This document shows, one piece after another, positions 15,926 to 24,958 of a stretch of 64,000 nucleotides of DNA. Where the stretch lies: assembly GCA_947495425.1 (NCBI GenBank), contig CANLYR010000009.1:62001-126000 (forward strand). The letters run 5' to 3'. The stretch is from an uncultured Aquimarina sp. (GTDB lineage: Bacteria > Bacteroidota > Bacteroidia > Flavobacteriales > Flavobacteriaceae). The notes below the pieces were generated by a model. The model saw only the letters and a list, made by a program, of their open reading frames with translations, was not told the origin of the DNA and did not search any database. Within the stretch, counting starts at the first letter, position 1. Each line of letters begins with the position of its first letter. The position numbers were made by a program, and so were the translations under genes.

Positions 15926-16552
15926 TTAAAAGAAAATCACCTTTCCGTTACTTATATCATACATTCCTCCAACTATTAATATTTCACCTTTGTCCTCCAT
16001 CTCTTTGAGTACTTCACTTTCTTTTCTAATAGTATCGATAGTCATATGTACATTTTTTACTGCTACTTCATTTACAAAATCGATGTTTTTTGAATTTCTT
16101 AAAGAAGCATCTGCAGGATTTGGTACAGCAGCAACCGCAGGTTTTATCTTATTTATCAATGCAGTAAGATTACCTAGTTTAGCATCATCACACGCTCCTT
16201 TTACAGCTCCGCAACTTGTATGCCCTAATACTAAAATTAATTTGGTGCCAGCAAGTTTACAAGCAAACTCCATACTGCCCAGAATATCTTCATTTACGAA
16301 ATTCCCTGCCACTCTAGCACTAAAAATATCTCCTATTCCTTGATCAAAAATTAGTTCTGCCGAAACTCGAGAATCAATACAACTTAATACTGTGGCGAAT
16401 GGGAACTGACCAGTAGTTGTATCCGAAATTTGTTCTAATAAATCTCTACTTACTTGTTTCTTTTTCTGAAATCTTAGATTTCCTTCTTTGAGTAAGTCTA
16501 TTGCTCCTTTGGGTGTAATTAACGACTGCGTCTCTTTGGTATATGCTTTCAT
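15926..16552 (-). CDS. Beta-class carbonic anhydrase
   Basis: The start at 16552 (MKAYTKETQSLITPKGAIDL) gives 208 residues. The zinc and catalytic residues are all present: CIDSR (Cys58, Asp60, Arg62) and HTSCGAV (His111, Cys114). The enzyme interconverts CO2 and bicarbonate. It lies directly downstream of a SulP transporter gene on the same strand, a common partnership in which the transporter imports bicarbonate and the anhydrase converts it to CO2 for carboxylases. An in-frame start at 16591 would add 13 residues without family support. Confidence 0.93.
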   Translation of the reverse strand: MKAYTKETQSLITPKGAIDLLKEGNLRFQKKKQVSRDLLEQISDTTTGQFPFATVLSCIDSRVSAELIFDQGIGDIFSARVAGNFVNEDILGSMEFACKLAGTKLILVLGHTSCGAVKGACDDAKLGNLTALINKIKPAVAAVPNPADASLRNSKNIDFVNEVAVKNVHMTIDTIRKESEVLKEMEDKGEILIVGGMYDISNGKVIFF

Positions 16553-16593
16553 TTTATATATGTTATAATTTTGTATTTGTTTAATACACATAT

Positions 16594-18177
16594 TTATCTT
16601 CTAGGTCGTAGTTTGAAAAACTGAATAAAACTATCAGGGTTTTCTACTTCTCCTCTTTCTGAAATTAGTTTAATATCGATATGCTTATGTTTCGCTTTTT
16701 CGGAAAAATCTTCTAGTATCTCAATAATATCATTATCCAAATATCGTGTTTTTCTCACATCAAGAGTAAGATACGTATCTTCTGGTAATTGATCAAGCTC
16801 CTTTAAAATAGCTCCTTTATTAAAAAAAGTCACTTCTTCAGCAAGTGTCATAGTGATTCTATGCTTTCCGTTACTCTTATCTTCAATATGAAGGAAGTGC
16901 GAATTCTGATAACTTTTTAACAAAATTACTGCGATCCCAACCATTAATCCTAAACCAATTCCAACTAATAAATCTGTAAAAACAATTCCTACTACGGTTA
17001 CCGTAAACGGAAGAAATTGTTTCCACCCCAAGGCATACATTTTTTTAAAAAGGGATGGTTTTGCTAACTTATAGCCAACAATTAGTAATATTGAAGCCAA
17101 CACTGAAAGTGGGATCTTATTTAATAATCTCGGGATCAGGATTACTGAAATCAATAATAAAAAACCATGAATAATTGCAGACATTTTAGTTTTTCCACCT
17201 GATTGGATATTAGCAGAACTACGCACTATGACTTGTGTAATCGGTAATCCTCCTATCAAACCTGAAATTATGTTTCCTGTTCCTTGAGCAAGAAGCTCTC
17301 TATTCGTCGGGGTAACATGTTTCTCGGGATCAAGCTTATCTGTCGCCTCTACACAAAGTAGCGTTTCTAAACTTGCAACAAGAGCAATCGTAAATGCTGT
17401 AACCCATACGTCAATATTACCAATGACCGCGAAATTTGGAAAACTAAACTGCCCTAAAAACGATGATAAATCATCTGGTATTGGCACCGTTACCAAATGT
17501 TCTTTCGATATGCCTAATGTGTCGTGATCTTTTGTCAAAAGATAAAAAATGATACCTATCGCCACAGCTACCAAAGGTCCCTGTATGATCTGAAAGAACT
17601 TGGCTTTTTTTACTAAAACTTTATCCCACAAGATCAATATTCCTAATCCTACAAGCGCAACAATTGTTGCTCCGGGACTAATAAAATTTATAGCATTAAA
17701 AATTTCTGAAAATGTATTCTCTCCATCGACCTGAAAAAATGCAAAATCTCCTTCGGGATCTGCATCGTAGCCAAAAAAGTGCGGAATCTGTTTCAAAATA
17801 ATTATAATTCCTATCCCGGTGAGCATTCCCTTTATAACAGAAGACGGGAAATAGTACCCAATAATTCCTGCTTTTAGTACACCAAACATCAATTGAATTG
17901 CACCACCTAGTACTACTGCTACTAGAAAATTTTCGAATCCTCCTAATGCGCCGATAGATGTAAGTACTATTGCGGCTAAGCCTGCTGCCGGTCCGCTTAC
18001 TCCAATTTGTGAACCGCTTAAACCTCCTACAATAATTCCGCCTATAATACCGGCAATTAAACCAGAAAAAAGAGGGGCGCCACTAGCAAGTGCAATACCC
18101 AAACATAAAGGTAATGCCACAAAGAATACCACAATACTTGCAGGTATGTCATTTCTTAAATTCTTAAAAATGTTCAT
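16594..18177 (-). CDS. SulP family anion transporter (probable bicarbonate transporter)
   Basis: A 527-residue inner-membrane protein with about 12 hydrophobic segments, opening with the SulP start DIPASIVVFFVALPLCLGIA. The conserved GLIGGLPITQVIVRSSANIQ segment near residues 303-322 is present. A C-terminal STAS domain covers about 435-527 (LTLDVRKTRYLDNDIIEILE). SulP proteins carry sulfate, bicarbonate or other anions; pairing with the carbonic anhydrase gene favours bicarbonate, in the manner of cyanobacterial BicA. That substrate call is inference. Confidence 0.92.
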   Translation of the reverse strand: MNIFKNLRNDIPASIVVFFVALPLCLGIALASGAPLFSGLIAGIIGGIIVGGLSGSQIGVSGPAAGLAAIVLTSIGALGGFENFLVAVVLGGAIQLMFGVLKAGIIGYYFPSSVIKGMLTGIGIIIILKQIPHFFGYDADPEGDFAFFQVDGENTFSEIFNAINFISPGATIVALVGLGILILWDKVLVKKAKFFQIIQGPLVAVAIGIIFYLLTKDHDTLGISKEHLVTVPIPDDLSSFLGQFSFPNFAVIGNIDVWVTAFTIALVASLETLLCVEATDKLDPEKHVTPTNRELLAQGTGNIISGLIGGLPITQVIVRSSANIQSGGKTKMSAIIHGFLLLISVILIPRLLNKIPLSVLASILLIVGYKLAKPSLFKKMYALGWKQFLPFTVTVVGIVFTDLLVGIGLGLMVGIAVILLKSYQNSHFLHIEDKSNGKHRITMTLAEEVTFFNKGAILKELDQLPEDTYLTLDVRKTRYLDNDIIEILEDFSEKAKHKHIDIKLISERGEVENPDSFIQFFKLRPRR

Positions 18178-18312
18178 AGTTGAAATAATTTTGTCGTTCT
18201 CGATTAATAATTAGGAACGGATAGATAAACTGACTTGAAATAATTTGGAAACAGTAGTACGCCTTCAATCAATTGAATAGTATATTTTGCGCAATAGAAT
18301 ACTCAAAATGTA

Positions 18313-18636
18313 TTATGAAAATTCTGGAGGTGGTGTTTTCTGTTCTAAATATACAGAAGTGTTTTTTAAATAAAAATCCGGATGATAGGCATCAACTAAA
18401 TCTTTTACATATAAAGTTTTCTCATCATGATATTGAGAAATTATATCTTTTTCTTTAAAATCTTCCTTTTCTGAGCTCTCTTTTTCTTCCTTTTCTGAAT
18501 GCTCAGTTTCTTCAAAAACAATTGAAAATTTTTCTTCGCTAGTATAAAAATGAACTAGCCCAATGCCATAATTGATTATATTCAGAAAGAACCCAAATAC
18601 TATTAATAATTTAATTAGTTGAAGTTTTGTTGACAC
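18313..18636 (-). CDS. Small membrane-anchored protein with a charged tail
   Basis: A 107-residue protein with one N-terminal hydrophobic segment (LIKLLIVFGFFLNIINYGIG) that may be a signal peptide or anchor. It is followed by a Glu/Lys-rich stretch (EETEHSEKEEKESSEKEDFK) and a moderately conserved-looking end (DAYHPDFYLKNTSVYL). No family is recognised. It lies 135 nt upstream of the SulP start on the same strand; co-transcription is possible but not shown. Confidence 0.5.
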   Translation of the reverse strand: MSTKLQLIKLLIVFGFFLNIINYGIGLVHFYTSEEKFSIVFEETEHSEKEEKESSEKEDFKEKDIISQYHDEKTLYVKDLVDAYHPDFYLKNTSVYLEQKTPPPEFS

Positions 18637-19102
18637 TCATTGAGAATTTAGAAAAGCTAAAATAACAGTATTACTTTCAAATTTTGTTAAATGAATTGTA
18701 AATTTATCTAAACTATTGTTATCTGATTAGAATAATTTCAGAACTTTTTATATATGTCAAAAAAATACGCTACGGTCAGTTCAAATGGTAAATAATATCA
18801 ACACCATTACTATCAAAATAGCACAACGTTGTTTTTAGAAAGTTTCACAAACTTATACGTAAAAAAAGAATTGTCCCGAGCATTAAGAATTGTAAATATA
18901 TTCATTATTAGTAATGGTCTTTTTAATCACAGTATCGACATAAGAATCACAACACGAAGTTAAAATCAAGAAAAAGGTGTTAACAAATAAGAAAATTTGA
19001 ATAAATGTCATTAAAGACAAATATATGCTTTGAATTTGGATCAATCAACATACCGAATCTTACTTAATCAGAAAAGCAAAAATTACTTTACGTAGCAAAG
19101 TA
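18637..19102. other. Intergenic stretch without a recognised gene
   Basis: About 465 nt between the small membrane protein and the end of the bat operon. A minus-strand TATATTTG box is present at 19018-19025, but it lies too far from the gene at 18636 to be assigned with confidence. No RNA gene or convincing terminator for batE was seen. Confidence 0.45.
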
Positions 19103-19855
19103 TCACAACTCTTTTAGGTCTGCTGCAGGCACCCAACCAATTTTACCATCGGCTAGCTTTATTTTTTTCCAGTCATTTACGGTCTCGGTAACTTGTACTT
19201 TGGTTCCTTCATGAAGTTCAAATATTTCTTCACTACGTAGGTTTGGCTCACTTTTTATAGTGGTTTCCTGAGCAAAAATAATAGCAAATTGATTGTTCTT
19301 AACCTCATTATATTGCTTAAAAGCAAAGCAAACCGCAAAAATACCTAAGAGGAAAATCAACCAAGATCCCACAAAAAACAACCTTTTTTTTGAGGAAGCA
19401 TTCATAGTGTAATATAAGATAAACAGGATCACAAAAAGCACCATACAAACTACCGAAATCCATGCCCAACCATCATAAGTATACATCCTTGTGAACTTTT
19501 TGATTGTTCTGGCAATAAAACCTTCTGGGATTACATCAATTTTATCTATAGTTGCGTTTCTGGCAAAAGCAAGATTATTTGTAATATCCTCGTCGTTTGG
19601 TGCTAATTCTAATGCTTTTTCATAATAATAAATACTCGGGCCAATATTGCTCAATTTATAATGCGCATTCCCCAGGTTGTAATATAATGAAACAGATTCT
19701 TGCCCAGCATCCAAAATTGATTTATAAGTATCGATTGCATCCTGGTATTTCTCTTGATTATACAATGAATTGGCTCTCAAAAAAGTTTCTTCATCCTGAG
19801 AAAAACCCAAAGCAACTACCCAAAAAAATAATATCCTGACTGTTTTTTGTATCAT
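19103..19855 (-). CDS. batE: BatE: TPR and SH3 membrane protein
   Basis: The 250-residue product has a signal peptide, TPR repeats at about 25-95 (SLYYNLGNAHYKLSNIGPSI, YYYEKALELAPNDEDI), two transmembrane helices around 130-150 and 160-180, and a C-terminal bacterial SH3 domain (~190-248, ending KLADGKIGWVPAADL). This is the BatE layout, last gene of the Bacteroides aerotolerance operon. The Bat proteins are thought to form a periplasmic complex with the MoxR ATPase; the exact biochemical task is unknown. It starts 18 nt after batD. Confidence 0.85.
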   Translation of the reverse strand: MIQKTVRILFFWVVALGFSQDEETFLRANSLYNQEKYQDAIDTYKSILDAGQESVSLYYNLGNAHYKLSNIGPSIYYYEKALELAPNDEDITNNLAFARNATIDKIDVIPEGFIARTIKKFTRMYTYDGWAWISVVCMVLFVILFILYYTMNASSKKRLFFVGSWLIFLLGIFAVCFAFKQYNEVKNNQFAIIFAQETTIKSEPNLRSEEIFELHEGTKVQVTETVNDWKKIKLADGKIGWVPAADLKEL

Positions 19856-19873
19856 CCTCTACTCTATATTTGT

Positions 19874-21637
19874 TTATCTATCTATAGCTGCAATTACTCT
19901 CGAAGCTTTATCATAATCCTGTTGCATTGCTGTGGTCGATGATGGTGTGTATCTTGCAAATTCACAACTCTCAAGCAAAGCTATAAATTCTATGGCAACG
20001 GTATCCTCTACCTCTCGCTCTTTTAAAAGCCTTTGTATTCTGTCTTTGCTCATTTCGCTTGTTTGGATATGTAATTTTGCCTTTAAATAATTATGCAAAG
20101 CACGCTCCATGGCGATGTAAAATTCTTTTTGATTCCCTAGATTTTTCTTGGCTTCAGAAAGATACTTTCGTGCTAGCTTATTTGCTTTTCTCACTCTGTT
20201 ACCGCGTACATCACTTACTCTTTCTTCTCTCTTTTTTCCAAAGAAAAGAAATAGTGGAATCGCTAGTAAAGGAGCGGTTAATGACAGCCAGTATGCTGTA
20301 GACTTAAAAAAATGCTCGCTTTTGGTTGGTCTAAGATTCGCATTCAATTTTAGGAACCTAAATTGATTTCCTGTCTGCGTAACTAATTTTTTACCCGTTG
20401 TCCCTTCGGTTTCTGGAGTGACTGTAGTGTTGCCACCATCTGGACCAGTTTTTACATTAATTACAATTTCATCGGATGTTATTCTCCTATATGATTCTGT
20501 TTTAAGATCAAAGTAAGAAAATGAAACTGCAGGTATCGGATATTTTCCTTTGTATTGCGGTACAAGTGTGTAAGTATCTGATATATTACCTGCCATCCCC
20601 GTTAGGTTAGTCCTTACCTTTTCGTTGTGTTGCGGTTCATATTGTTCTAATCCATTGGGCACAACTAGTTTTGGTAGATCAAATAATTTAAGGTTACCTG
20701 TTCCTGAAACCATAACTTTGGCATCCAAAGATTCTGTTGCATCTAATTCTTTTTTATTAGTGGTAACTTCAAATCTAAATGATCCAACGGCTCCAGAAAA
20801 ATCATCAGGTCGCCCTTGTAAAGGAAGTGATTTCACATTAATAGTTCTATTTCCTGCAGCGACTGTTTTATTCACTGTAGAATAGAGTCTGCCTCCAAAA
20901 ATATCTCTCCTTTTTGTCGGTACATCTACAGATACAGTGAGTGTAAGTGGTTCTATATTAAGTTTTCCTGTTTTTTGAGGGTATAATACTGTTTTACGTA
21001 ATATTACATAGCGATATGGCTCTCCATTATATGTTCCATTTTCTATCTTGAGCTGTTTCATATCTATGGCCTGGCTCCAGAAGTCACTATATTTAGGGCT
21101 GTCGAGTTCTCTCCAATTGCTTACACTTATTCTTGGACTCACATAGAGTTTGTAGACCACAGTAATCGCCTCGTTGAGATAGGGATTGGCTTTTGAAACC
21201 TCGGCAACAAGGTGTAAATTCTCACTGGCAACAAAGTCAGTATTATTTCCGTCCTTAGGCTTATCTACTGCTCCTGTTACTTCAACCCGAACTGGTAGGG
21301 TTTTATAGGTCTGCCCATCGATCTCTATGGTTGCTTGTTTTATGGTAAATTTACCTCTGCCTCTTGGCTCAAGAAAATAACTAAATGTTTTGGAGTAGGA
21401 TCTTTTCCCATTAATCCAAGAATTGCTAATCGATTGGTTAGGTCCTCCTACTACGGTGAATCCCGAAAATGACGGGGGTGTGAAATTATCACCATCCTTA
21501 TTCATTTCAAAATCTACGCGTAATCTCTCATTTACCCCTAACTTTTTCTTACTTACTTTAGCTTCAAATTTTACCTGCGCCCATGTAAGCTGAGCAAAGG
21601 TTAGAAACACGGTTAGAAAAATTAGTTTTAATTTCAT
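19874..21637 (-). CDS. batD: BatD: oxygen-tolerance membrane protein
   Basis: A 587-residue protein with a signal peptide (LKLIFLTVFLTFAQLTWAQ), a long beta-rich periplasmic part matching the BatD family (FTPPSFSGFTVVGGPNQSIS, FLEPRGRGKFTIKQATIEI) and one transmembrane helix at about 445-465 (YWLSLTAPLLAIPLFLFFG). A cytoplasmic helical tail of ~120 residues follows. It belongs to the moxR-bat operon, between batC and batE. The 125-nt spacer before it contains palindromic repeats. Confidence 0.9.
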   Translation of the reverse strand: MKLKLIFLTVFLTFAQLTWAQVKFEAKVSKKKLGVNERLRVDFEMNKDGDNFTPPSFSGFTVVGGPNQSISNSWINGKRSYSKTFSYFLEPRGRGKFTIKQATIEIDGQTYKTLPVRVEVTGAVDKPKDGNNTDFVASENLHLVAEVSKANPYLNEAITVVYKLYVSPRISVSNWRELDSPKYSDFWSQAIDMKQLKIENGTYNGEPYRYVILRKTVLYPQKTGKLNIEPLTLTVSVDVPTKRRDIFGGRLYSTVNKTVAAGNRTINVKSLPLQGRPDDFSGAVGSFRFEVTTNKKELDATESLDAKVMVSGTGNLKLFDLPKLVVPNGLEQYEPQHNEKVRTNLTGMAGNISDTYTLVPQYKGKYPIPAVSFSYFDLKTESYRRITSDEIVINVKTGPDGGNTTVTPETEGTTGKKLVTQTGNQFRFLKLNANLRPTKSEHFFKSTAYWLSLTAPLLAIPLFLFFGKKREERVSDVRGNRVRKANKLARKYLSEAKKNLGNQKEFYIAMERALHNYLKAKLHIQTSEMSKDRIQRLLKEREVEDTVAIEFIALLESCEFARYTPSSTTAMQQDYDKASRVIAAIDR

Positions 21638-21661
21638 TAAATTATATGTTTTTCGTCATTT

Positions 21662-21744
21662 CCGCTAAAGCGGCAATTTTTATCAATCTTATTTTATTAA
21701 TTAGACTTCGACCCCTATCTACCGACAGTCAGTTTAGCCGAAGT
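21662..21744. repeat. Palindromic repeats in the batC-batD spacer
   Basis: CCGCT-AA-AGCGG at 21662-21673 is a perfect dyad. A second element runs from ACTTCG (21705-21710) to CGAAGT (21739-21744), with ACCGACAGTCAGTTTAGC between the arms; its ends are exact inverted copies. I recall closely similar sequences scattered between genes in Flavobacteriia, so these look like dispersed intergenic repeats. Copy number in this genome was not tested. Confidence 0.5.
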
Positions 21745-21762
21745 AGACAACAGTATTATAGT

Positions 21763-22665
21763 TTACCAGTCTTTATCTGTTTTCACTTTTGATCCTTGTG
21801 CTTTTTGTGCATTAATCTTATCCTGCACCTTCTTTTCTTCGTTATTCATGGCTTCGAGCAAGCTTTTTACCTGTTGAGGAGATAATTGGCCTTGCACTTG
21901 CTGTGGTTTTTGATCCTGCGGGGTGCCTTCTCCATCTTTTTGGTCGTCCTTCGGATCTTTTTTATCATCCTTAGCATCTCCTTTATCATCTTTCTCTTCG
22001 TCACCCTCATCCTTTTTCTCTTCTTCCTTGTCTTCCCCGTCTTTATTCTCTCCATCTTTTTTATCCTCTTCATTTTCTTTATCTCCCTCATCACCTTTTT
22101 TCTCTTCCTTATCGTCTCCTTCTTTCTGGTCTTTATTATCCTGTTGATCTTTGTTCTGGTCTTCATCCTGACCATCATCATCTTTATTTTGATCGTTTTT
22201 CTTTTCTTCTTCTTCCAACATTTTTTTTGCTAGTGCAAGATTATACCTAGTTTCTTCGTCTCTGGTATTATTACGCAAAGCGTTTTTGTAAGCTTCGACC
22301 GCTTCTTTATATTTTTTTTGCTCCATAAAGGTATTCCCCTGATTATGGAACGCTTTGTGTTTTTCTGATTTAGAAGTTGCTACTTTTACAGCATCTGCAT
22401 AGCGCTGTGTAGCTTCATCATATTTTTCTGACGTATAATATGCGTTGGCAAGATTATATTTTGCTGTTGTGCTTGCTGGATTTTTTGCGATAGCCTTCCT
22501 ATATTCTCCTTCAGCTTTGGGGAAATTACCATCTTGTACTAATACATCATTTCCTGTAGCAACAAATTGTTTTGCCTCTAGAATAGCTTCTTCTCTATCT
22601 TTATTTTCTTGCGAAAACAGGAAACCAAAGTGTAAACAGCATATAACTACTAAAAAATGTTTCAT
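21763..22665 (-). CDS. batC: BatC: TPR protein with a long Asp/Glu/Lys tract
   Basis: A 300-residue protein with a signal peptide (KHFLVVICCLHFGFLFS), then TPR repeats at about 45-150 (ASTTAKYNLANAYYTSEKYD, HNQGNTFMEQKKYKEAVEAY, TRYNLALAKKMLEEEE). Residues ~155-250 are almost only Asp, Glu, Lys, Gln, Asn and Gly. The C-terminal segment is LSPQQVKSLLEAMNNEEKKV. This is BatC, placed between batB and batD as usual. The charged tract is low-complexity and probably disordered. It also creates long unreal reading frames in other frames. Confidence 0.87.
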   Translation of the reverse strand: MKHFLVVICCLHFGFLFSQENKDREEAILEAKQFVATGNDVLVQDGNFPKAEGEYRKAIAKNPASTTAKYNLANAYYTSEKYDEATQRYADAVKVATSKSEKHKAFHNQGNTFMEQKKYKEAVEAYKNALRNNTRDEETRYNLALAKKMLEEEEKKNDQNKDDDGQDEDQNKDQQDNKDQKEGDDKEEKKGDEGDKENEEDKKDGENKDGEDKEEEKKDEGDEEKDDKGDAKDDKKDPKDDQKDGEGTPQDQKPQQVQGQLSPQQVKSLLEAMNNEEKKVQDKINAQKAQGSKVKTDKDW

Positions 22666-22682
22666 CCTATTGTATTATTTTC

Positions 22683-22697
22683 AACGTATTATACGTT
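22683..22697. repeat. Perfect short dyad in the batB-batC spacer
   Basis: AACGTAT-T-ATACGTT is a perfect 15-bp palindrome in the 52-nt spacer between batB and batC. It could be a binding site or a remnant of a dispersed repeat; nothing decides this. Confidence 0.3.
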
Positions 22698-22717
22698 TTA
22701 ATTCCTGGCTAAAAAAT

Positions 22718-23758
22718 TTAGCTAGACGCTTCGTTAAAAAGGTTTAGCTTTTTTACCCATGATGTTTTTCTGTCTAAAAAGAAAATGTCTAAAAACAGTA
22801 ATAACAATCCTGCTCCCAGAAACCATTGAAATTGATCTTTGAAATCTGCAAATTGCTTTGCTTCAAATTCTTTTTTATCCATGTTTTGTAAAATGGTCGT
22901 TACCTCTTCTACAACTTTATTTGTATTTCTACCATCAATGTATGTGCCATTTGCTTCATTGGCAATTTCCTGTAAAGTTGTCGGGTTTAATTTTGTAATT
23001 ACTGTAGCACCCTGACTATCTTTCTTGTAACGCTCTATAATACCATTCCTTTTGATAGGAATGGGCGCTCCTTTTTCGGATCCTACTCCTATGGTAAAGA
23101 TTTTTATTCCTTCTTCTGAAGCTTCTTCTGCTATTGCCTTTACGTTACCTTGATGATCTTCGCCATCACTAACAATAAACAGCACTCGATTGGTTTGTTC
23201 TTCGTCGTTGTAATATGTTTTTGCTAACTCTATAGCTTCATAGATTGCGGTTCCCTGAGAAGAAAGCATGTCGGTATTCATGGATTGAAGGAACATTTTT
23301 CCTGAAGCATAATCTGTAGTGATAGGCAACTGCGGAAAAGCACTGGCAGCGTAGGCTATAATTCCTATACGGTCACTTGCCAGGTTATTAATAATTTGTG
23401 TGATCAATTGTTTTGACTTTTCTATCCTATTTGGTGCTATGTCTTCTGCCAACATACTTTTGGATACATCTACCGCAAATACCACATCCACTCCTTCACG
23501 TTTTACGGTTTCGAGCTTTGTACCAATCTTAGGGTTTACCAAAGCTACTATTAAACACCCCAAAGCTAAACTGATCACGAATATCTTTAAAATCGATTTA
23601 AATATCGATTGATCTGGGCTTAGTTTTTTTAGCAATTGCACATCTGCAAATTTTTTCTGAGTTGTTTTTTTCCAAAGCAATACTCCTAAAAATAACACCA
23701 CTAGGATGGGAATCCCCAATAGCAACCAGAAATATATTTTTTCTTCTAATAAGTACAT
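22718..23758 (-). CDS. batB: BatB: von Willebrand factor A membrane protein
   Basis: A 346-residue protein with transmembrane helices at about 9-29, 58-78 and 310-330 around a VWA domain. The MIDAS metal site begins with DVVFAVDVSKSMLAEDI (DxSxS at ~91-95) and continues with Asp in FIVSDGEDHQGNV. VWA domains bind partner proteins through a divalent metal. BatA and BatB are thought to act together in the inner membrane with the MoxR ATPase. It follows batA after an unusually long spacer of 195 nt. Confidence 0.92.
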   Translation of the reverse strand: MYLLEEKIYFWLLLGIPILVVLFLGVLLWKKTTQKKFADVQLLKKLSPDQSIFKSILKIFVISLALGCLIVALVNPKIGTKLETVKREGVDVVFAVDVSKSMLAEDIAPNRIEKSKQLITQIINNLASDRIGIIAYAASAFPQLPITTDYASGKMFLQSMNTDMLSSQGTAIYEAIELAKTYYNDEEQTNRVLFIVSDGEDHQGNVKAIAEEASEEGIKIFTIGVGSEKGAPIPIKRNGIIERYKKDSQGATVITKLNPTTLQEIANEANGTYIDGRNTNKVVEEVTTILQNMDKKEFEAKQFADFKDQFQWFLGAGLLLLFLDIFFLDRKTSWVKKLNLFNEASS

Positions 23759-23764
23759 TAATTA

Positions 23765-23799
23765 AGTCAATAGTTTTTAGTCGTTAGTCAATAGTTTTG
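23765..23799. repeat. Heptamer tandem array in the batA-batB spacer
   Basis: Five adjacent 7-bp units: AGTCAAT, AGTTTTT, AGTCGTT, AGTCAAT, AGTTTTG. AGT is fixed at the start of each unit while the other positions vary. It sits immediately upstream of batB (start 23758). Confidence 0.6.
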
Positions 23800-23826
23800 T
23801 CAATGAAATCTCTGTATTTGTCGATA

Positions 23827-23949
23827 TCAGTAATCATAGTGACCCATATCTTTTTTATAAAGATCTTTAATCTCTTTGAGATAAGAAACCGCTGTAAAAG
23901 TATCTCCTTTGCTTCTTGAACTTCCAAATATGATAATTCCTTTATTCAA
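23827..23949 (-). pseudogene. Possible stump of a flavodoxin-fold NAD(P)H/FMN reductase
   Basis: A 40-residue minus-strand frame (TTG start or read-in from upstream) gives NKGIIIFGSSRSKGDTFTAV, which looks like the first strand and FMN-phosphate loop (GSSRxxGxT) of NADPH-dependent FMN reductases, then KEIKDLYKKDMGHYDY, similar to the next family segment. It stops at TGA 23827-23829 and only broken fragments follow. It lies wholly inside the spacer between batA and batB. The match is short and made by eye, so this is tentative. Confidence 0.35.
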
Positions 23950-23953
23950 ATCT

Positions 23954-24958
23954 TTATATAAAACTTCTAAATACGGTATATCTTAATAAAAACTCTACAA
24001 AAATCAAGACTACGGCAAGCAATATCAATACTCTAAACTTTTCTTCATAATTATAGAATTTAAACTCTTCGATATCTGTCTTTTCTAATTTATCAATTTC
24101 TTGATAGATCTGTTGTAATTTTTTGTTATTTGTTGCTCTAAAATACTTTCCTCCCGTAGCTTTTGCAATTTCCTTGAGTAAGTCTTCATCAATTTCTACC
24201 TGGACCCTACCATACTGAAAAGAACCATTAGGTAAAATTGCTACTGGGGCTAATGCCATACCGTTTGTTCCCAAACCAATAGTATATGTTTTTATACCAT
24301 ATTCTACTGCCAATTCTGAAGCGATCTTAGGGTCTATAAACCCTGCATTATTAGAACCGTCGGTAAGCAAAATAATGACCTTGCTTTTCGCTTTGCTATC
24401 TTTAAGTCGGTTTACCGAAGTTGCCAATCCCATACCAATAGCAGTACCATTCTCCAATACATTATCATATTTTACATCTTTCATGCTACTCAAAACAATT
24501 GATTTATCGCTTGTGATCGGTGTTTTGGTAAAGCTTTCTCCCGCATAGACCACCAAGCCAATGCGATCGTTTGCTCTGTCTTTAATAAATTCTGCAGCTA
24601 CATCTTTTAAGGCTTCTAAACGATTAGGCTTGAGGTCTTTTGCTAACATACTGGCAGAAACATCGATTGCCATAACAATATCTATCCCCTTAGTGGTTTT
24701 GGTTTTTGTAGAAACATCTACAGTTCTAGGTCTTGCCAAGGCCGTTATGATTAGTGATAACGCAATAAGCCGTAATATTAATAAAACTGGTTTTAGTTTT
24801 GTTAACCAACTACCAGAAACCTTAAATCCTTTGATACTAGAAATCTTTAAGGCAGCTTGTTGTTTATTTCGTTTCCATATGTACCAGGCAATTGCTATTG
24901 GTAGTAATAAAAACAACCAAAAAAACTGTGGGTCTTCAAATGTGAAATTTTCAAACAT
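23954..24958 (-). CDS. batA: BatA: von Willebrand factor A membrane protein
   Basis: A 334-residue protein with transmembrane helices at about 12-28, 57-76 and 308-328 and a VWA domain between. The MIDAS motif is DIVMAIDVSASMLAKDL (~92-108), followed by FTKTPITSDKS and ILLTDGSNNAGF. Its start overlaps the stop of the preceding gene by one base (TAATG), so translation is coupled. It is a core member of the bat operon, acting in the inner membrane. Confidence 0.92.
   Translation of the reverse strand: MFENFTFEDPQFFWLFLLLPIAIAWYIWKRNKQQAALKISSIKGFKVSGSWLTKLKPVLLILRLIALSLIITALARPRTVDVSTKTKTTKGIDIVMAIDVSASMLAKDLKPNRLEALKDVAAEFIKDRANDRIGLVVYAGESFTKTPITSDKSIVLSSMKDVKYDNVLENGTAIGMGLATSVNRLKDSKAKSKVIILLTDGSNNAGFIDPKIASELAVEYGIKTYTIGLGTNGMALAPVAILPNGSFQYGRVQVEIDEDLLKEIAKATGGKYFRATNNKKLQQIYQEIDKLEKTDIEEFKFYNYEEKFRVLILLAVVLIFVEFLLRYTVFRSFI

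Noticed and set aside
21867-22233. Several long open frames on both strands inside batC
   Set aside because: They arise from the Asp/Glu/Lys codon-rich tract read in other frames and give low-complexity Lys/Arg or Ser/Phe peptides without any domain.
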